From NCBI GenBank assembly GCA_963205005.1, contig CAUJHW010000072.1:1-32592 (forward strand): a stretch of DNA of 32,592 bases, in the 5' to 3' direction. Numbering within the stretch: the stretch's first letter is position 1; each line of letters begins with the position of its first letter. The translations under genes were made by a program, and so were the position numbers. This DNA comes from Pseudomonadota bacterium (GTDB lineage Bacteria; Pseudomonadota; Alphaproteobacteria; Caulobacterales; Caulobacteraceae). Shown here piece after piece: positions 24,823 through 32,592 of the stretch. Under the pieces are notes generated by a model. The model did not search any database. It worked only from the letters and a program-made list of their open reading frames with translations, and was not told the DNA's origin.

Positions 24823-26031
24823 ATGGACCATTTCGCCGTCGTGCAGAGCATAGTTCGCGCCGCGCTGAGCGGAGACCGCGCCGCCGTGGGCAAACAGGTG
24901 ACGCGTCTGCGCGAGCGCCTGGAGAAAGCCGGCGACGTCAAAGACGCCGCGACCTTGGAGCGTCTGCTCGATTCCGTGGAGGAGGCCAGGGACATCACGC
25001 CCAGCCGGGTCGAGGTTTCGCGCACGTTGGTCTCCGGCGAGCGCCTGGCGCCCGACGTCAATCCTCCCATCGACCGCGAAACCGGCGCGCGCCTTTGCAC
25101 GATCACCTTTGGTCGAGGCGACGCCCAGGCGCCGATCTATGGCGAGGCGCTGCATGAGACGATCGACGGCCTGCTGCAGGAATGGAGCAACGCCGCGGCC
25201 CTTCAATCGGTCGGCGTGGAGCCGACGCGGACCCTACTGATCTACGGCCCGCCCGGATCGGGCAAGACCGTCACCGCCCACTATATCGCCCAGCGTCTCG
25301 GCTTGCCTCTGGTCACCGCCCGCATAGACGGTCTGATCTCGTCGTTCCTGGGCACCACGGCGCGCAACATCGCCAACCTGTTCGACTTCGCTAATCGCTA
25401 TGCTTGCGTGCTGCTGCTGGACGAGTTCGATGCCCTGGCCAAGCTCCGCGATGACCCTCAGGAGATCGGCGAAATCAAGCGCGTGGTGAACACCCTGCTG
25501 CAGAACCTAGACATGCGGCGCGAGTTTGGGATCACCATGGCGATCACCAACCATGATCGCCTCCTGGATCCGGCCGTCTGGCGCCGGTTCGAGACACACG
25601 TGCACATGGGCGACCCGGAACTTGGGGCCCGCGAGCAACTGATCGCGCGCTTCCTGCAACCCATCGCGGCCGAACCATCGACCCTGCGCATCTTCGCCTA
25701 TTGCCTAGTCGGACGCTCGGGCGCGGACCTAGAGCGCATTTGTGCGGCAACCAAGCGCACTTTGGCGCTGAAGGGCGAGGCCCATGACGGGCCGGCTCTA
25801 TTTAGGGCCCTGAGCGTGGTCCTGGCCCGCACGCCTTATCACGATCATCTCCCGGCTCGGATCCTGGCGACCGACCCCGAGACCTTCATCAGCTTCATCG
25901 CCAACGACGCGGATTTCGCGATGAAGCAGACCGAGATTGGGGAGGCCACCGGCTATGGCCAGTCGCGGATCAGCGAGCTGAAGAAAGCCCGGCGCCATCT
26001 GTCGATGACGGAGCTGACCCATGTCCAATAA
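24823..26031 (+). CDS. AAA+ ATPase paired with a subtilisin-like protease
   Basis: A 402-residue ATPase of the FtsH/spastin-like AAA kind. The N-terminal 130 residues are helical and unassigned. Walker A is GPPGSGKT (142-149), Walker B LLLDEFD (197-203), sensor 1 ITNH (241-244), and the likely arginine finger is in WRRFE (253-257). The end (FAMKQTEIGEATGYGQSRIS, ELKKARRHL) looks like a helix-turn-helix. The protease start overlaps the stop by 11 bp, so the two are made together. ATPase-subtilisin pairs recur in bacterial accessory DNA and have been proposed as conflict systems. Here the ATPase would sense or unfold something and gate the protease; this is inference. Confidence 0.92.
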   Translation: MDHFAVVQSIVRAALSGDRAAVGKQVTRLRERLEKAGDVKDAATLERLLDSVEEARDITPSRVEVSRTLVSGERLAPDVNPPIDRETGARLCTITFGRGDAQAPIYGEALHETIDGLLQEWSNAAALQSVGVEPTRTLLIYGPPGSGKTVTAHYIAQRLGLPLVTARIDGLISSFLGTTARNIANLFDFANRYACVLLLDEFDALAKLRDDPQEIGEIKRVVNTLLQNLDMRREFGITMAITNHDRLLDPAVWRRFETHVHMGDPELGAREQLIARFLQPIAAEPSTLRIFAYCLVGRSGADLERICAATKRTLALKGEAHDGPALFRALSVVLARTPYHDHLPARILATDPETFISFIANDADFAMKQTEIGEATGYGQSRISELKKARRHLSMTELTHVQ

Positions 26032-28555
26032 CCCCGTCCAGATTATCCTCAACGACACCGACTTCCATCAGGCGCCGGAGCCTGGCCAGCCGCCGCGCAA
26101 CAGAGACTTCTTTGACGGCGCCGATCGCGCCTTCGCCGATCACAAGGCGGCGCTGATCGCCGCGGTGGATGCGGTAATCGCCGAACTGGAAAAAAGCCCC
26201 TTTGGACCGGCGACTTATTTGCGGGTGCAGATGCGCGCCGAGGCCCTCGCCAAGTCCTATCGCCCCCGCTGGCTGTTCAAACCCGACCAGTTTCCCTGCG
26301 TCGGCGCCGAGGCGGTCGGTACGCTCTATTTCCGGGCCCCACTCATCTATCTGGAAGGCCTCAAGCGACGTCTTCAGGAGGCCGAACTCACCGTCGAGAT
26401 CAAGCACCGCCGAACCGACGACAAGCCCTATAAGGCACCAAGCATCGCGCGCGCGGAGGTCGGGGCGGTCGAGTTAATCGAGATCGTGCCGCCCGAACAG
26501 AAGCGGGCCTTCTCGGTGTCGGCGGCCCTGGCCGCGTTCGACGATCCCCGGACGATCTCGGGCTATCAGGTCGAGCTGTTCGAGACTCCTGATGATCGGG
26601 TCATCGCTGACGACCCGTTGGGCAGGATCACCCTGCGTCGTACCCTCGAACAGGTATTGTTCTCCTTAGGGACCGGGGCGCGCAGTTACGTGATGTCGGC
26701 GATCGGCCGCACCCCGGTGCTTGAGCTGCAGATCACCCGCGCCGATCAACCGGCCCTGGTCGACAACCGCCCTGAACTGACGCGCGCCGACCTAGCGCCC
26801 GCGCCGCCGCCCGCGCCGATCGATCGCGATCCCGAGCGTCACGAGGCGGTCTTGGCCGCCTTGCAAGCCCACCCCTTAGTGCGGGCGATCTCCCCTCCGG
26901 TCTTGCTGCAGCTGACCGACGAAGAAACCCTGAGCGCCGATGAAGGCCTGCGGCTGGACGGCGAGCCGCTGACTATCCCCACGCCGGTGGTCGGCGCGAC
27001 CTATCCGGTGGTCGGGGTGATCGACTCCGGGGTCGGGGCCGCGCTGAACGAATGGGTGATCGGGCGTTTCGACTACCTCAATCCGGACGAATACAATCCC
27101 GCTCACGGAACTAGCGTGGCAGGCCTGATCTGCCTCCCGCAACTGACCAATACTGCCTATGTGACGTCCGAAGCCAATGGCTGCTTGATCTACGACGCGC
27201 CGCTCTATCCCAAGGGCTCGTTCGTGGCCAAATACAGCCGGGGCTTCAACGACTTCCTCGAAGAGATCGAACAGGCGGTCGCCGAGGCCAAAGAGCAGCA
27301 TGGAGTCCGCGTCTTCAACCTGTCGATCAACGCGGTGTCCGACGTTGAGCGCCACCGCTACAGCATCTATGCCTCGCGGCTGGACCAGATCGCCGACACC
27401 TATGGCGTGATCTTCGTCAACTCGGCGGGCAACCTATCGCGCTCGCAGTCGCGCTCGCCCTGGCCAAAGCGTCCGGTCGACGTCGTACGTTACTTCGCCG
27501 CCCGCACGTCGCCCGACACGATCTTCAAGCCCGCCGAAAGCGTGCGTTCGATCTCGGTGGGGGCGCTCAACCCGCCGCTCACCAAGCAGGTTGCCGGCGC
27601 ACCGACTGTCTACACTACGCGCGGCCCGGGGTTGCAGGTCGGGATCAAGCCGGACGTCGCCGCTTATGGCGGGGCCGGCGGCGGCGCGCCTGGCGATCGA
27701 ACGGGCCTTTCCTCGATCACCCCGGATGGCCGCCGCCAAGACGTGATCGGCACTAGCTACGCCGCGCCCCTGGTGGCCAGGATACTGGCAGGTCTGGACG
27801 CCGCGACGCAAGGGGGGCTCAATACCGAGGCGTTGCGAGCCCTGCTGCTGCATCACGCGGCGATGCCCGAGCCGTTGAGTAAGCGCGGCTTGAAGGACAT
27901 CGCTCGCCAGTTCGCAGGCTTTGGCCAGCCGGCCCAGGTCGTCGACACGCTGGAAACCGACGATCACCAGATCACCCTGTTATTTCAGAGTCGCTTGAGC
28001 ATCGGCGAACGCAAGCCCGTGATCCTGCGCTTTCCGTTCGCCTGGCCGCAAAGCCTAGTGCAGGACGATGGTAGCTGCTCGGGGCGGGCCCGGATCACTC
28101 TGGTCTATTCGCCGCCGCTCGATCCGGCGTTCGGCGCGGAGTTCGTGCGCGTCAACCTGGAAGCTTCACTCAAGCAGCTCCAGGCCGCTCCCGCCCCCGA
28201 CGGGAGCGCGCGCTTTCTAAACCAGATCGACGCTAAGTACCTGCCCGGATCGGCCAAGCTGGCGGTCCCCGAAAGGGCGCTGATCGACCACGGTCTGAAA
28301 TGGTGGCCGTCCAAGCAGTATGCCTCCACGTTCGCCGAGAAGGGTGAATCGTCCCAATGGCGCCTGGAGGTGACTAGCTTGGTCCGGGCCGAGGCCCAGT
28401 TCCCGGCCGAGGGCGTGCCGTTCGCGGTGCTGTTGACCTTGGAAGACTCCGAGGGCCAAGCCCCCGTGTTCCAGGAGTTCCGGCAGCAGCTGCAAACCAG
28501 CGTTGCCAACGCCCAGGACGTTCGCACTGCCATCCGCCTGCGCCAACGCGGCTGA
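26021..28555 (+). CDS. S8 (subtilisin-like) serine protease, cytoplasmic, with large flanking domains
   Basis: An 844-residue protein with an intact triad: D335 (VVGVIDSGVG), H362 (AHGTSVAGLI) and S579 (IGTSYAAPLVA). Oxyanion N471 lies in VNSAGN. There is no signal peptide, so unlike most subtilisins it should stay inside the cell. The first 320 residues form a region of unknown fold that could be a sensor or propeptide. About 240 residues after the catalytic domain look beta-rich. The start at 26021 has GGAG at 26010-26013 and overlaps the ATPase gene by 11 bp. The pairing suggests a protease switched on by the ATPase, perhaps to cut a host or phage protein. Substrate unknown. Confidence 0.92.
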   Translation: MSNNPVQIILNDTDFHQAPEPGQPPRNRDFFDGADRAFADHKAALIAAVDAVIAELEKSPFGPATYLRVQMRAEALAKSYRPRWLFKPDQFPCVGAEAVGTLYFRAPLIYLEGLKRRLQEAELTVEIKHRRTDDKPYKAPSIARAEVGAVELIEIVPPEQKRAFSVSAALAAFDDPRTISGYQVELFETPDDRVIADDPLGRITLRRTLEQVLFSLGTGARSYVMSAIGRTPVLELQITRADQPALVDNRPELTRADLAPAPPPAPIDRDPERHEAVLAALQAHPLVRAISPPVLLQLTDEETLSADEGLRLDGEPLTIPTPVVGATYPVVGVIDSGVGAALNEWVIGRFDYLNPDEYNPAHGTSVAGLICLPQLTNTAYVTSEANGCLIYDAPLYPKGSFVAKYSRGFNDFLEEIEQAVAEAKEQHGVRVFNLSINAVSDVERHRYSIYASRLDQIADTYGVIFVNSAGNLSRSQSRSPWPKRPVDVVRYFAARTSPDTIFKPAESVRSISVGALNPPLTKQVAGAPTVYTTRGPGLQVGIKPDVAAYGGAGGGAPGDRTGLSSITPDGRRQDVIGTSYAAPLVARILAGLDAATQGGLNTEALRALLLHHAAMPEPLSKRGLKDIARQFAGFGQPAQVVDTLETDDHQITLLFQSRLSIGERKPVILRFPFAWPQSLVQDDGSCSGRARITLVYSPPLDPAFGAEFVRVNLEASLKQLQAAPAPDGSARFLNQIDAKYLPGSAKLAVPERALIDHGLKWWPSKQYASTFAEKGESSQWRLEVTSLVRAEAQFPAEGVPFAVLLTLEDSEGQAPVFQEFRQQLQTSVANAQDVRTAIRLRQRG

Positions 28556-28559
28556 CGCC

Positions 28560-28676
28560 TTGGACGATCATGGTGAAGACGAGATCGACGATGAGGGTCT
28601 TTTCACCAACGCTCTGGCCGCGTCACAAGCGGCAGGGAAGTTGACTGGTCATGTAGCGCGTGGGGGAAGTCGATGA
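28560..28676 (+). CDS. Possible tiny acidic ORF coupled to the PLD gene
   Basis: A frame from TTG at 28560 encodes 38 residues (LDDHGEDEIDDEGLFTNALA and onward to HVARGGSR), strongly acidic at the start. Its TGA overlaps the ATG of the next gene (ATGA at 28673-28676), which suggests translational coupling. The frame is open further upstream inside the protease gene, so the true start is unclear, and no good Shine-Dalgarno precedes the TTG. It may be a small partner or inhibitor of the nuclease, or the tail of a lost gene. Confidence 0.35.
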   Translation: MDDHGEDEIDDEGLFTNALAASQAAGKLTGHVARGGSR

Positions 28677-30025
28677 AGTTGGTGCTGGGAGGCGTGAACG
28701 GCCTCTACCTGCGTGGCATCCTGGAGAACGCCAGCGACGAGGTGGAGCGGGTGGATGCCGCCGTCGCCTACGCCACGAGCGAGGACCTGCTGTTCGACTG
28801 GTGTTGGAACCGCAACGTGCCGCTGCGGTTCTGGGGTCGCTTCGACGAGGCCGTGCCGGTGGCGGTCCCGATCCTCAAGCGATTCCTGGATAGAAGGGCT
28901 GCCCGCTACAGCTGCAAGCTTGTCCGCGCCTTCCATCCCAAGGTCATCTGGTGGCGAGGCTACGGAGCCTACATCGGCTCGGCGAACCTCACCCAAGCAG
29001 CTTGGTACAACAACGTCGAGGCGGGTATCTTCTTGACGGAGGAGGAATTGGAGGACTCCGGCCAAGCGCTCGAACTCGATCGGCTCTTCGCCAAGATCGA
29101 TGCGGAGGCTTCACCCCTGACCAAGGAACTCTACGAGCTGCTGGAGCGGCGGAGCCTGGAACTTCAGCGGCGACGGCGGGAGCATAAAGATGCCGATGAC
29201 GCCTTCCTCGCCACCGACCTAGTCAAGAAATTCGACGGCCTGACCCGGGTCAGCACGGCAGCGGCCAGCAGCCAGGCCAGGGACGAGTTCCTGCAGGAAT
29301 GGATCGCCACCCTACAGACGATCCGCAATATCGCAGACCTTGTCGGCAGTCCGGAGTTCCGACCTAACTGGGTCGCGGCCGACGCGCCGCTGGGCGCACA
29401 GGCCGACCAGTTCCTCCATGCGCACTACTACCAACGGACATTCAACGGTCGCGCCGCCGACTATGAACGGCACTATGAGCGCAACAAGAAGGCGCCCGAC
29501 CAAGCGCTGGCGGAGGCCGCGCGTTGGTGGCGATCACTTCCCAGCGGCAACGATGAGCAGCGTACGCTGAACGAGGTGTCGCCGATGCTACGCCAGGTGT
29601 TCTCCGAGGCCTCTTTGGCGAACATGACCGAGGACGTTTTCGCCGACGCCCTATGGCACGTGCACGCCAGCCGGGAATACGCGCGCCGTGTGAGGAACGC
29701 GCGAGTCGGGCTGCCGGACGGCAAGTTGCATTCGATGGAAACCAAGTCAGAGGCCTTGGCCCGGCGCATCTGGCGGGACTCGGCTGGGAAGGGCGCACCG
29801 GTCGCGAAGGCCTTGGCCTTCGTCCTCTATGGCGGCGCACCGGAGGAGGTTCCGCATCGCATGTGGGAGGCGCTCACCGACAACCGCCGAAAGGTGGAGC
29901 TGCTCGGCGTCAGCGGCTTGGGTGAGATCGTCGGCTGGGCGCTTCCTGATCTCTACCCACCGCGCAATGGCCGCACTAGCAAGTCGCTCCGCTCCCTGGG
30001 CTACGACGTCCGCGTCCACGTCTAA
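28673..30025 (+). CDS. Phospholipase D-like (HKD) nuclease-type protein
   Basis: A 450-residue protein with one PLD-type half-site near the N-terminus: H88 and K90 (RAFHPKVIWWRGYGAYIG), then GSAN at 102-105 (IGSANLTQAAWYNNVEAG). Single-motif PLD proteins act as dimers and include nucleases such as BfiI- and Nuc-like enzymes. The rest, about 330 residues, is mostly helical and unassigned, with a charged stretch (LELQRRRREHKDADDAF). There is no signal peptide or membrane helix, which argues against a secreted lipase. The ATG has GGGGGA upstream. It follows the protease gene by 117 bases on the same strand and may be part of the same transcript or a second module. Confidence 0.88.
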   Translation: MKLVLGGVNGLYLRGILENASDEVERVDAAVAYATSEDLLFDWCWNRNVPLRFWGRFDEAVPVAVPILKRFLDRRAARYSCKLVRAFHPKVIWWRGYGAYIGSANLTQAAWYNNVEAGIFLTEEELEDSGQALELDRLFAKIDAEASPLTKELYELLERRSLELQRRRREHKDADDAFLATDLVKKFDGLTRVSTAAASSQARDEFLQEWIATLQTIRNIADLVGSPEFRPNWVAADAPLGAQADQFLHAHYYQRTFNGRAADYERHYERNKKAPDQALAEAARWWRSLPSGNDEQRTLNEVSPMLRQVFSEASLANMTEDVFADALWHVHASREYARRVRNARVGLPDGKLHSMETKSEALARRIWRDSAGKGAPVAKALAFVLYGGAPEEVPHRMWEALTDNRRKVELLGVSGLGEIVGWALPDLYPPRNGRTSKSLRSLGYDVRVHV

Positions 30026-30089
30026 CCAGACCTTACTATCCGCCTGGCCGCAGACCACCGCCGGCGACTCGGCCCGTCCGCGAGACCAG

Positions 30090-31772
30090 ATGTCAAACAG
30101 GTCCGGCGGACGCTCGCCATTCCAAAGCGTTGCGAGGCACGCCCCGCCCGAAGGGGTCGGCCAAGACGACACGATTCGGCTGCAGGGGAAGACCTTCCCC
30201 AAGTGTGCCCGACTCCCTGTGCACCCCGCCGTGTTAATGGTACCCTACCGACCGCTGGGTCCGAAGTCGCACATGTTCAAAGGCCACCTTTCAGGTCCTC
30301 CCCTGATCAGCGCGCTCGACGCTGAGATCATCCGGACGTCTGGGGAAATCGCCAGGCAACTGGCGCCCTACGACCCGATCGTCACCCCCCAGTGCTGGCA
30401 TCGCATCCTCCAGGGCGCTGAGGAGCTCATCAACCTCGCGACCGAACCGCTCGACGACGACGGTCTCCACCATGCGATCGTCGACATGCCTCTCAGGATG
30501 GCCGTCGGCTTGAGGGCCGGCTGGCTGGGCGACGCCATCAAGGGCCTATTTGATGGCGGGATCGAGACCCGGATCCTGGAGGTCCTTCGCCTGCTGCATG
30601 CCTTCGATTCCGCCTGCGCTGCGAACGGCCTCCAACTCGGACTCGACACCGTCGGGGCCGCGGCAGGCTACCTACACACGCGGCGACGGCGCATCGTGGC
30701 CCTGCTCTATGTGATGCCACAGCTTTGCCGGGGCAAGATCGAGGCTCGGACAAGCTACGACCTCGTCCCGTTCGTGACGCTCGTCGAACAGGCGTTCGGC
30801 CCTCTCATCGACCTTTCACAGATGCGCATGCTGGCTTACCTGTCTCAGGACTACGAGGTGGAATCGGACGGCGTCCGCTATCGCGCCACCCGCACGGCCG
30901 ACCTATTGGATGAAGGGGCAATGGACCCGGAGCGGGTCTCGGTCCTCGACATGCTCCATCATGGCGTCGTCGGCGATTTCCCAACTAGCGACCATCTCGA
31001 CCCCCGTCGGCTCCTTTCGAAGGCTGAGGTTGTCCACCAGATCGCGCTGATCGAGATCGCCTACGCCGAATTCGACCTGGCAGGCACGAGCTTCGCGGCG
31101 GTGCGTGAGCTGCTGCTGCCCCTGCTGCGCGGACCCCAAGCCCACGTGGTCACTGCGCCCGCTGAGCCCTTCCTGGCGGCGGTCGAACACTACGCGAGGC
31201 TCTGGCCGGCGCTCAGCCGGGCGACCTTCGTGCACGAGGGGTTCGACCCTGCCGGCGCCATCAATGGCCACCAGCCCTTCATTCGCATCGGCGACCAACT
31301 GGTTACAAACGTCACCTTAGTGACCCGCTTCCTCAACGACTGGAAGAACCGGGTGCTCGACCGCCGGAAGCGCTTCCAAATCCGCTCCGGTTTCATTTTC
31401 GAGAAGAAGGTCCGACAAATTCTCGAGGCAGTCGGCTTCGCGCCGACGCCGGTCCGGCGGATAGAGCGCAAGGAGTTCGACGTCGTCATGACGCGTGACG
31501 GCGCGATCCACAATTTCCAGTGCAAGAACACTTCGATCGACAACAGACTTATCGAGGGCCAGCCCGCGCGCTATGCCCGCTACAACATCGCCGTCGTCAA
31601 GAGTCACCGGCGGGCTCTCGCCAAGGAGTTCGGACGCGAGCACCTGCTGAAGGACAAGCTCGGCCTGCCGACGATCCATCACTATGTGATCAGTCGGTTC
31701 CCCGTCATCTGCGACGATCCGGACATCATCCCCTTTGCGCATATGAAGGCCTGGTCGGCGTCGCTGCGCTGA
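30090..31772 (+). CDS. Protein with C-terminal PD-(D/E)XK-like nuclease domain
   Basis: Counting from the ATG at 30090 this is 560 residues. The last 130 look like a restriction-endonuclease fold: E438 (GFIFEKKVRQILEAVGF), D464 (RKEFDVVMTRDG), then Q477 and K479 (IHNFQCKNTS). The last pair is a Q-x-K variant of the usual E-x-K. The first 430 residues are helical and unassigned, perhaps a sensor or repeat domain. The start is uncertain: the frame runs back into the PLD gene, and GTG 30231, ATG 30237 and ATG 30273 are alternatives. It is 64 bases after the PLD gene on the same strand, so both nucleases may be co-expressed. Confidence 0.78.
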   Translation: MSNRSGGRSPFQSVARHAPPEGVGQDDTIRLQGKTFPKCARLPVHPAVLMVPYRPLGPKSHMFKGHLSGPPLISALDAEIIRTSGEIARQLAPYDPIVTPQCWHRILQGAEELINLATEPLDDDGLHHAIVDMPLRMAVGLRAGWLGDAIKGLFDGGIETRILEVLRLLHAFDSACAANGLQLGLDTVGAAAGYLHTRRRRIVALLYVMPQLCRGKIEARTSYDLVPFVTLVEQAFGPLIDLSQMRMLAYLSQDYEVESDGVRYRATRTADLLDEGAMDPERVSVLDMLHHGVVGDFPTSDHLDPRRLLSKAEVVHQIALIEIAYAEFDLAGTSFAAVRELLLPLLRGPQAHVVTAPAEPFLAAVEHYARLWPALSRATFVHEGFDPAGAINGHQPFIRIGDQLVTNVTLVTRFLNDWKNRVLDRRKRFQIRSGFIFEKKVRQILEAVGFAPTPVRRIERKEFDVVMTRDGAIHNFQCKNTSIDNRLIEGQPARYARYNIAVVKSHRRALAKEFGREHLLKDKLGLPTIHHYVISRFPVICDDPDIIPFAHMKAWSASLR

Positions 31773-31989
31773 TGCTCGACCGAGCCATATTAGGCCTTGG
31801 GACGTGAGCTCGATAGGCATGGCGGAAGACGGCTCTGGCAACTCGCCGCCATCGAGCCAACAGGCGGCGAAGGACATCTCCGCTCGCTCGCGCGCTGTCG
31901 TCACGGAGCTCAACATGCCCCGCCTCGCAGGCGGTTGCGCTGAGCAGTCCGAACTGGCAAGCGGCGTCGCATTCCTGGAATGGTCACGG

Positions 31990-32592
31990 TCAGAAGTAGT
32001 CGGCGGGGCCCTCGCCGAGATTGGAGAGATCCTCGAACGCTTCTTCGGGATCAGCGCCCTGCGCGGGTGGCCGCGCCGGCAACCATCGTAGCGGGATCGT
32101 ATCGCCAGAAGGGTATTCGACGGCCTCCACACGCGTCACCGTAACGCTCTCCCGGACAAGTTGCAGCGCTGGCGGGCCAAGCGTCGGGGTGTTGAGGAGA
32201 TCGGCGATGCCGAAGCTCGGCGCGCGTCGGCTAGTCTTATTTGCAACGGTTCGGGTGCGCGCTGCCTCACCGAGCAGGACGACGTTCGACCCGGCGGGCC
32301 GCTGGGCGGACCGGTAGACGATCCCATCAATGTGGCGCTTCTCCTTGCCTACACGGACCTCATGAACGGAGTTCAGATACTCGGCGACGACCTGAGTGGC
32401 CACATAGTCGAAGGGCTCGTCATCCCGCGATATCGGCTTGGCGATCTCGGTCATGAAGCTCTGCATGAACCGCCATTGGTTCAGGCGGCGCAGATGGTCG
32501 CGGGCAAATAGGTTCAGCTCTTTCGGCGGGGCTGAGAAGCGGGTCGTGTCGAGGAGCACGAGGTCCCGGACTGGCCGGAATTCGGCGTAGAC
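31990..32592 (-). CDS. RES-domain protein, C-terminal part (cut by window edge)
   Basis: The frame is open from the window edge to TGA/TAG at 31990-31992, giving 200 residues without a start. The pattern is that of RES proteins: KPISRDDEPFDYVATQVVAE followed by YLNSVH, then IDGIVYRSAQRPAGSNVVLL. The tail after the domain (VTVTRVEAVEYPSGDTIPLR) is a beta-rich extension also seen in larger RES proteins. It differs from the RES protein at 23189, so the two are not a recent duplication. It converges with the nuclease gene. A toxic NAD+-consuming role would suit a defence island, but activity is unproven. Confidence 0.82.
   Translation of the reverse strand, partial: VYAEFRPVRDLVLLDTTRFSAPPKELNLFARDHLRRLNQWRFMQSFMTEIAKPISRDDEPFDYVATQVVAEYLNSVHEVRVGKEKRHIDGIVYRSAQRPAGSNVVLLGEAARTRTVANKTSRRAPSFGIADLLNTPTLGPPALQLVRESVTVTRVEAVEYPSGDTIPLRWLPARPPAQGADPEEAFEDLSNLGEGPADYF

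Noticed and set aside
31804..32091. Plus-strand ORF of 95 codons at the right end
   Set aside because: It overlaps the clear minus-strand RES domain and has no family pattern; the 217-base gap from 31773 to 31989 shows no other gene.

Overview
The window looks like chromosomal DNA from a high-GC alphaproteobacterium, most likely of the Caulobacter/Phenylobacterium type. This rests on the gene types rather than a database match: feoAB, a short-form homogentisate dioxygenase operon, a COQ7-type quinone hydroxylase, a PEPxxWA sorting signal, a ScfR/MccR-type regulator and GANTC-bearing promoters. Protein names come from motif reading only.

Layout: (1) 1-700: N-terminal part of a P4-type integrase facing the 3' end of a tRNA-Leu(CAA) gene. 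This is the edge of an integrated element lying to the left of the window. (2) 768-3415: a candidate Fur box, feoA-feoB for ferrous iron uptake, and a small unknown gene. (3) 3423-8473, minus strand: a compact operon hpd - isoaspartyl peptidase - homogentisate dioxygenase - small ORF - FAH-family hydrolase - MarR, with 4-bp overlaps between the last five genes. It is a tyrosine/homogentisate breakdown route lacking a visible maleylacetoacetate isomerase. (4) 8588-10662, plus strand: YqaA-like membrane protein, DsbB, COQ7 hydroxylase and a small four-cysteine protein. (5) 10659-14631: a PEPxxWA-anchored surface protein with a possible thioester domain (minus), then a Met/His-rich Spy-like periplasmic protein with an OmpR/histidine-kinase pair (plus). 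(6) 14743-20936: a sulfatase - dehalogenase-like hydrolase - membrane protein - lipoprotein formylglycine-generating enzyme operon, facing a DUF1330 gene and a second haloalkane-dehalogenase-like gene, with a TetR gene at the end. An identical 14-mer lies before the sulfatase and in the dehalogenase/tetR divergent promoter, which ties these genes into one candidate regulon. (7) 20941-22914: MerR and ScfR/MccR-like regulators.

(8) From about 22970 to the window end the character changes. Spacers become longer and AT-rich, and the genes are of the accessory/defence kind: a RES-domain protein with a Cys-pair N-terminus, an AAA+ ATPase overlapping a subtilisin-like protease, a PLD-type nuclease preceded by a tiny acidic ORF, a protein with a C-terminal PD-(D/E)XK-like nuclease, and a second RES-domain protein running off the right edge. 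This is the best candidate for an undescribed system. The ATPase-protease pair has its own AT-rich promoter with three CGATAT half-sites, and the two nucleases follow on the same strand.

The clearest points worth following are the defence-like island, the shared TetR motif, the exported FGE beside its likely sulfatase client, the possible thioester surface protein, and the integrase leader with a perfect 12-bp inverted repeat.
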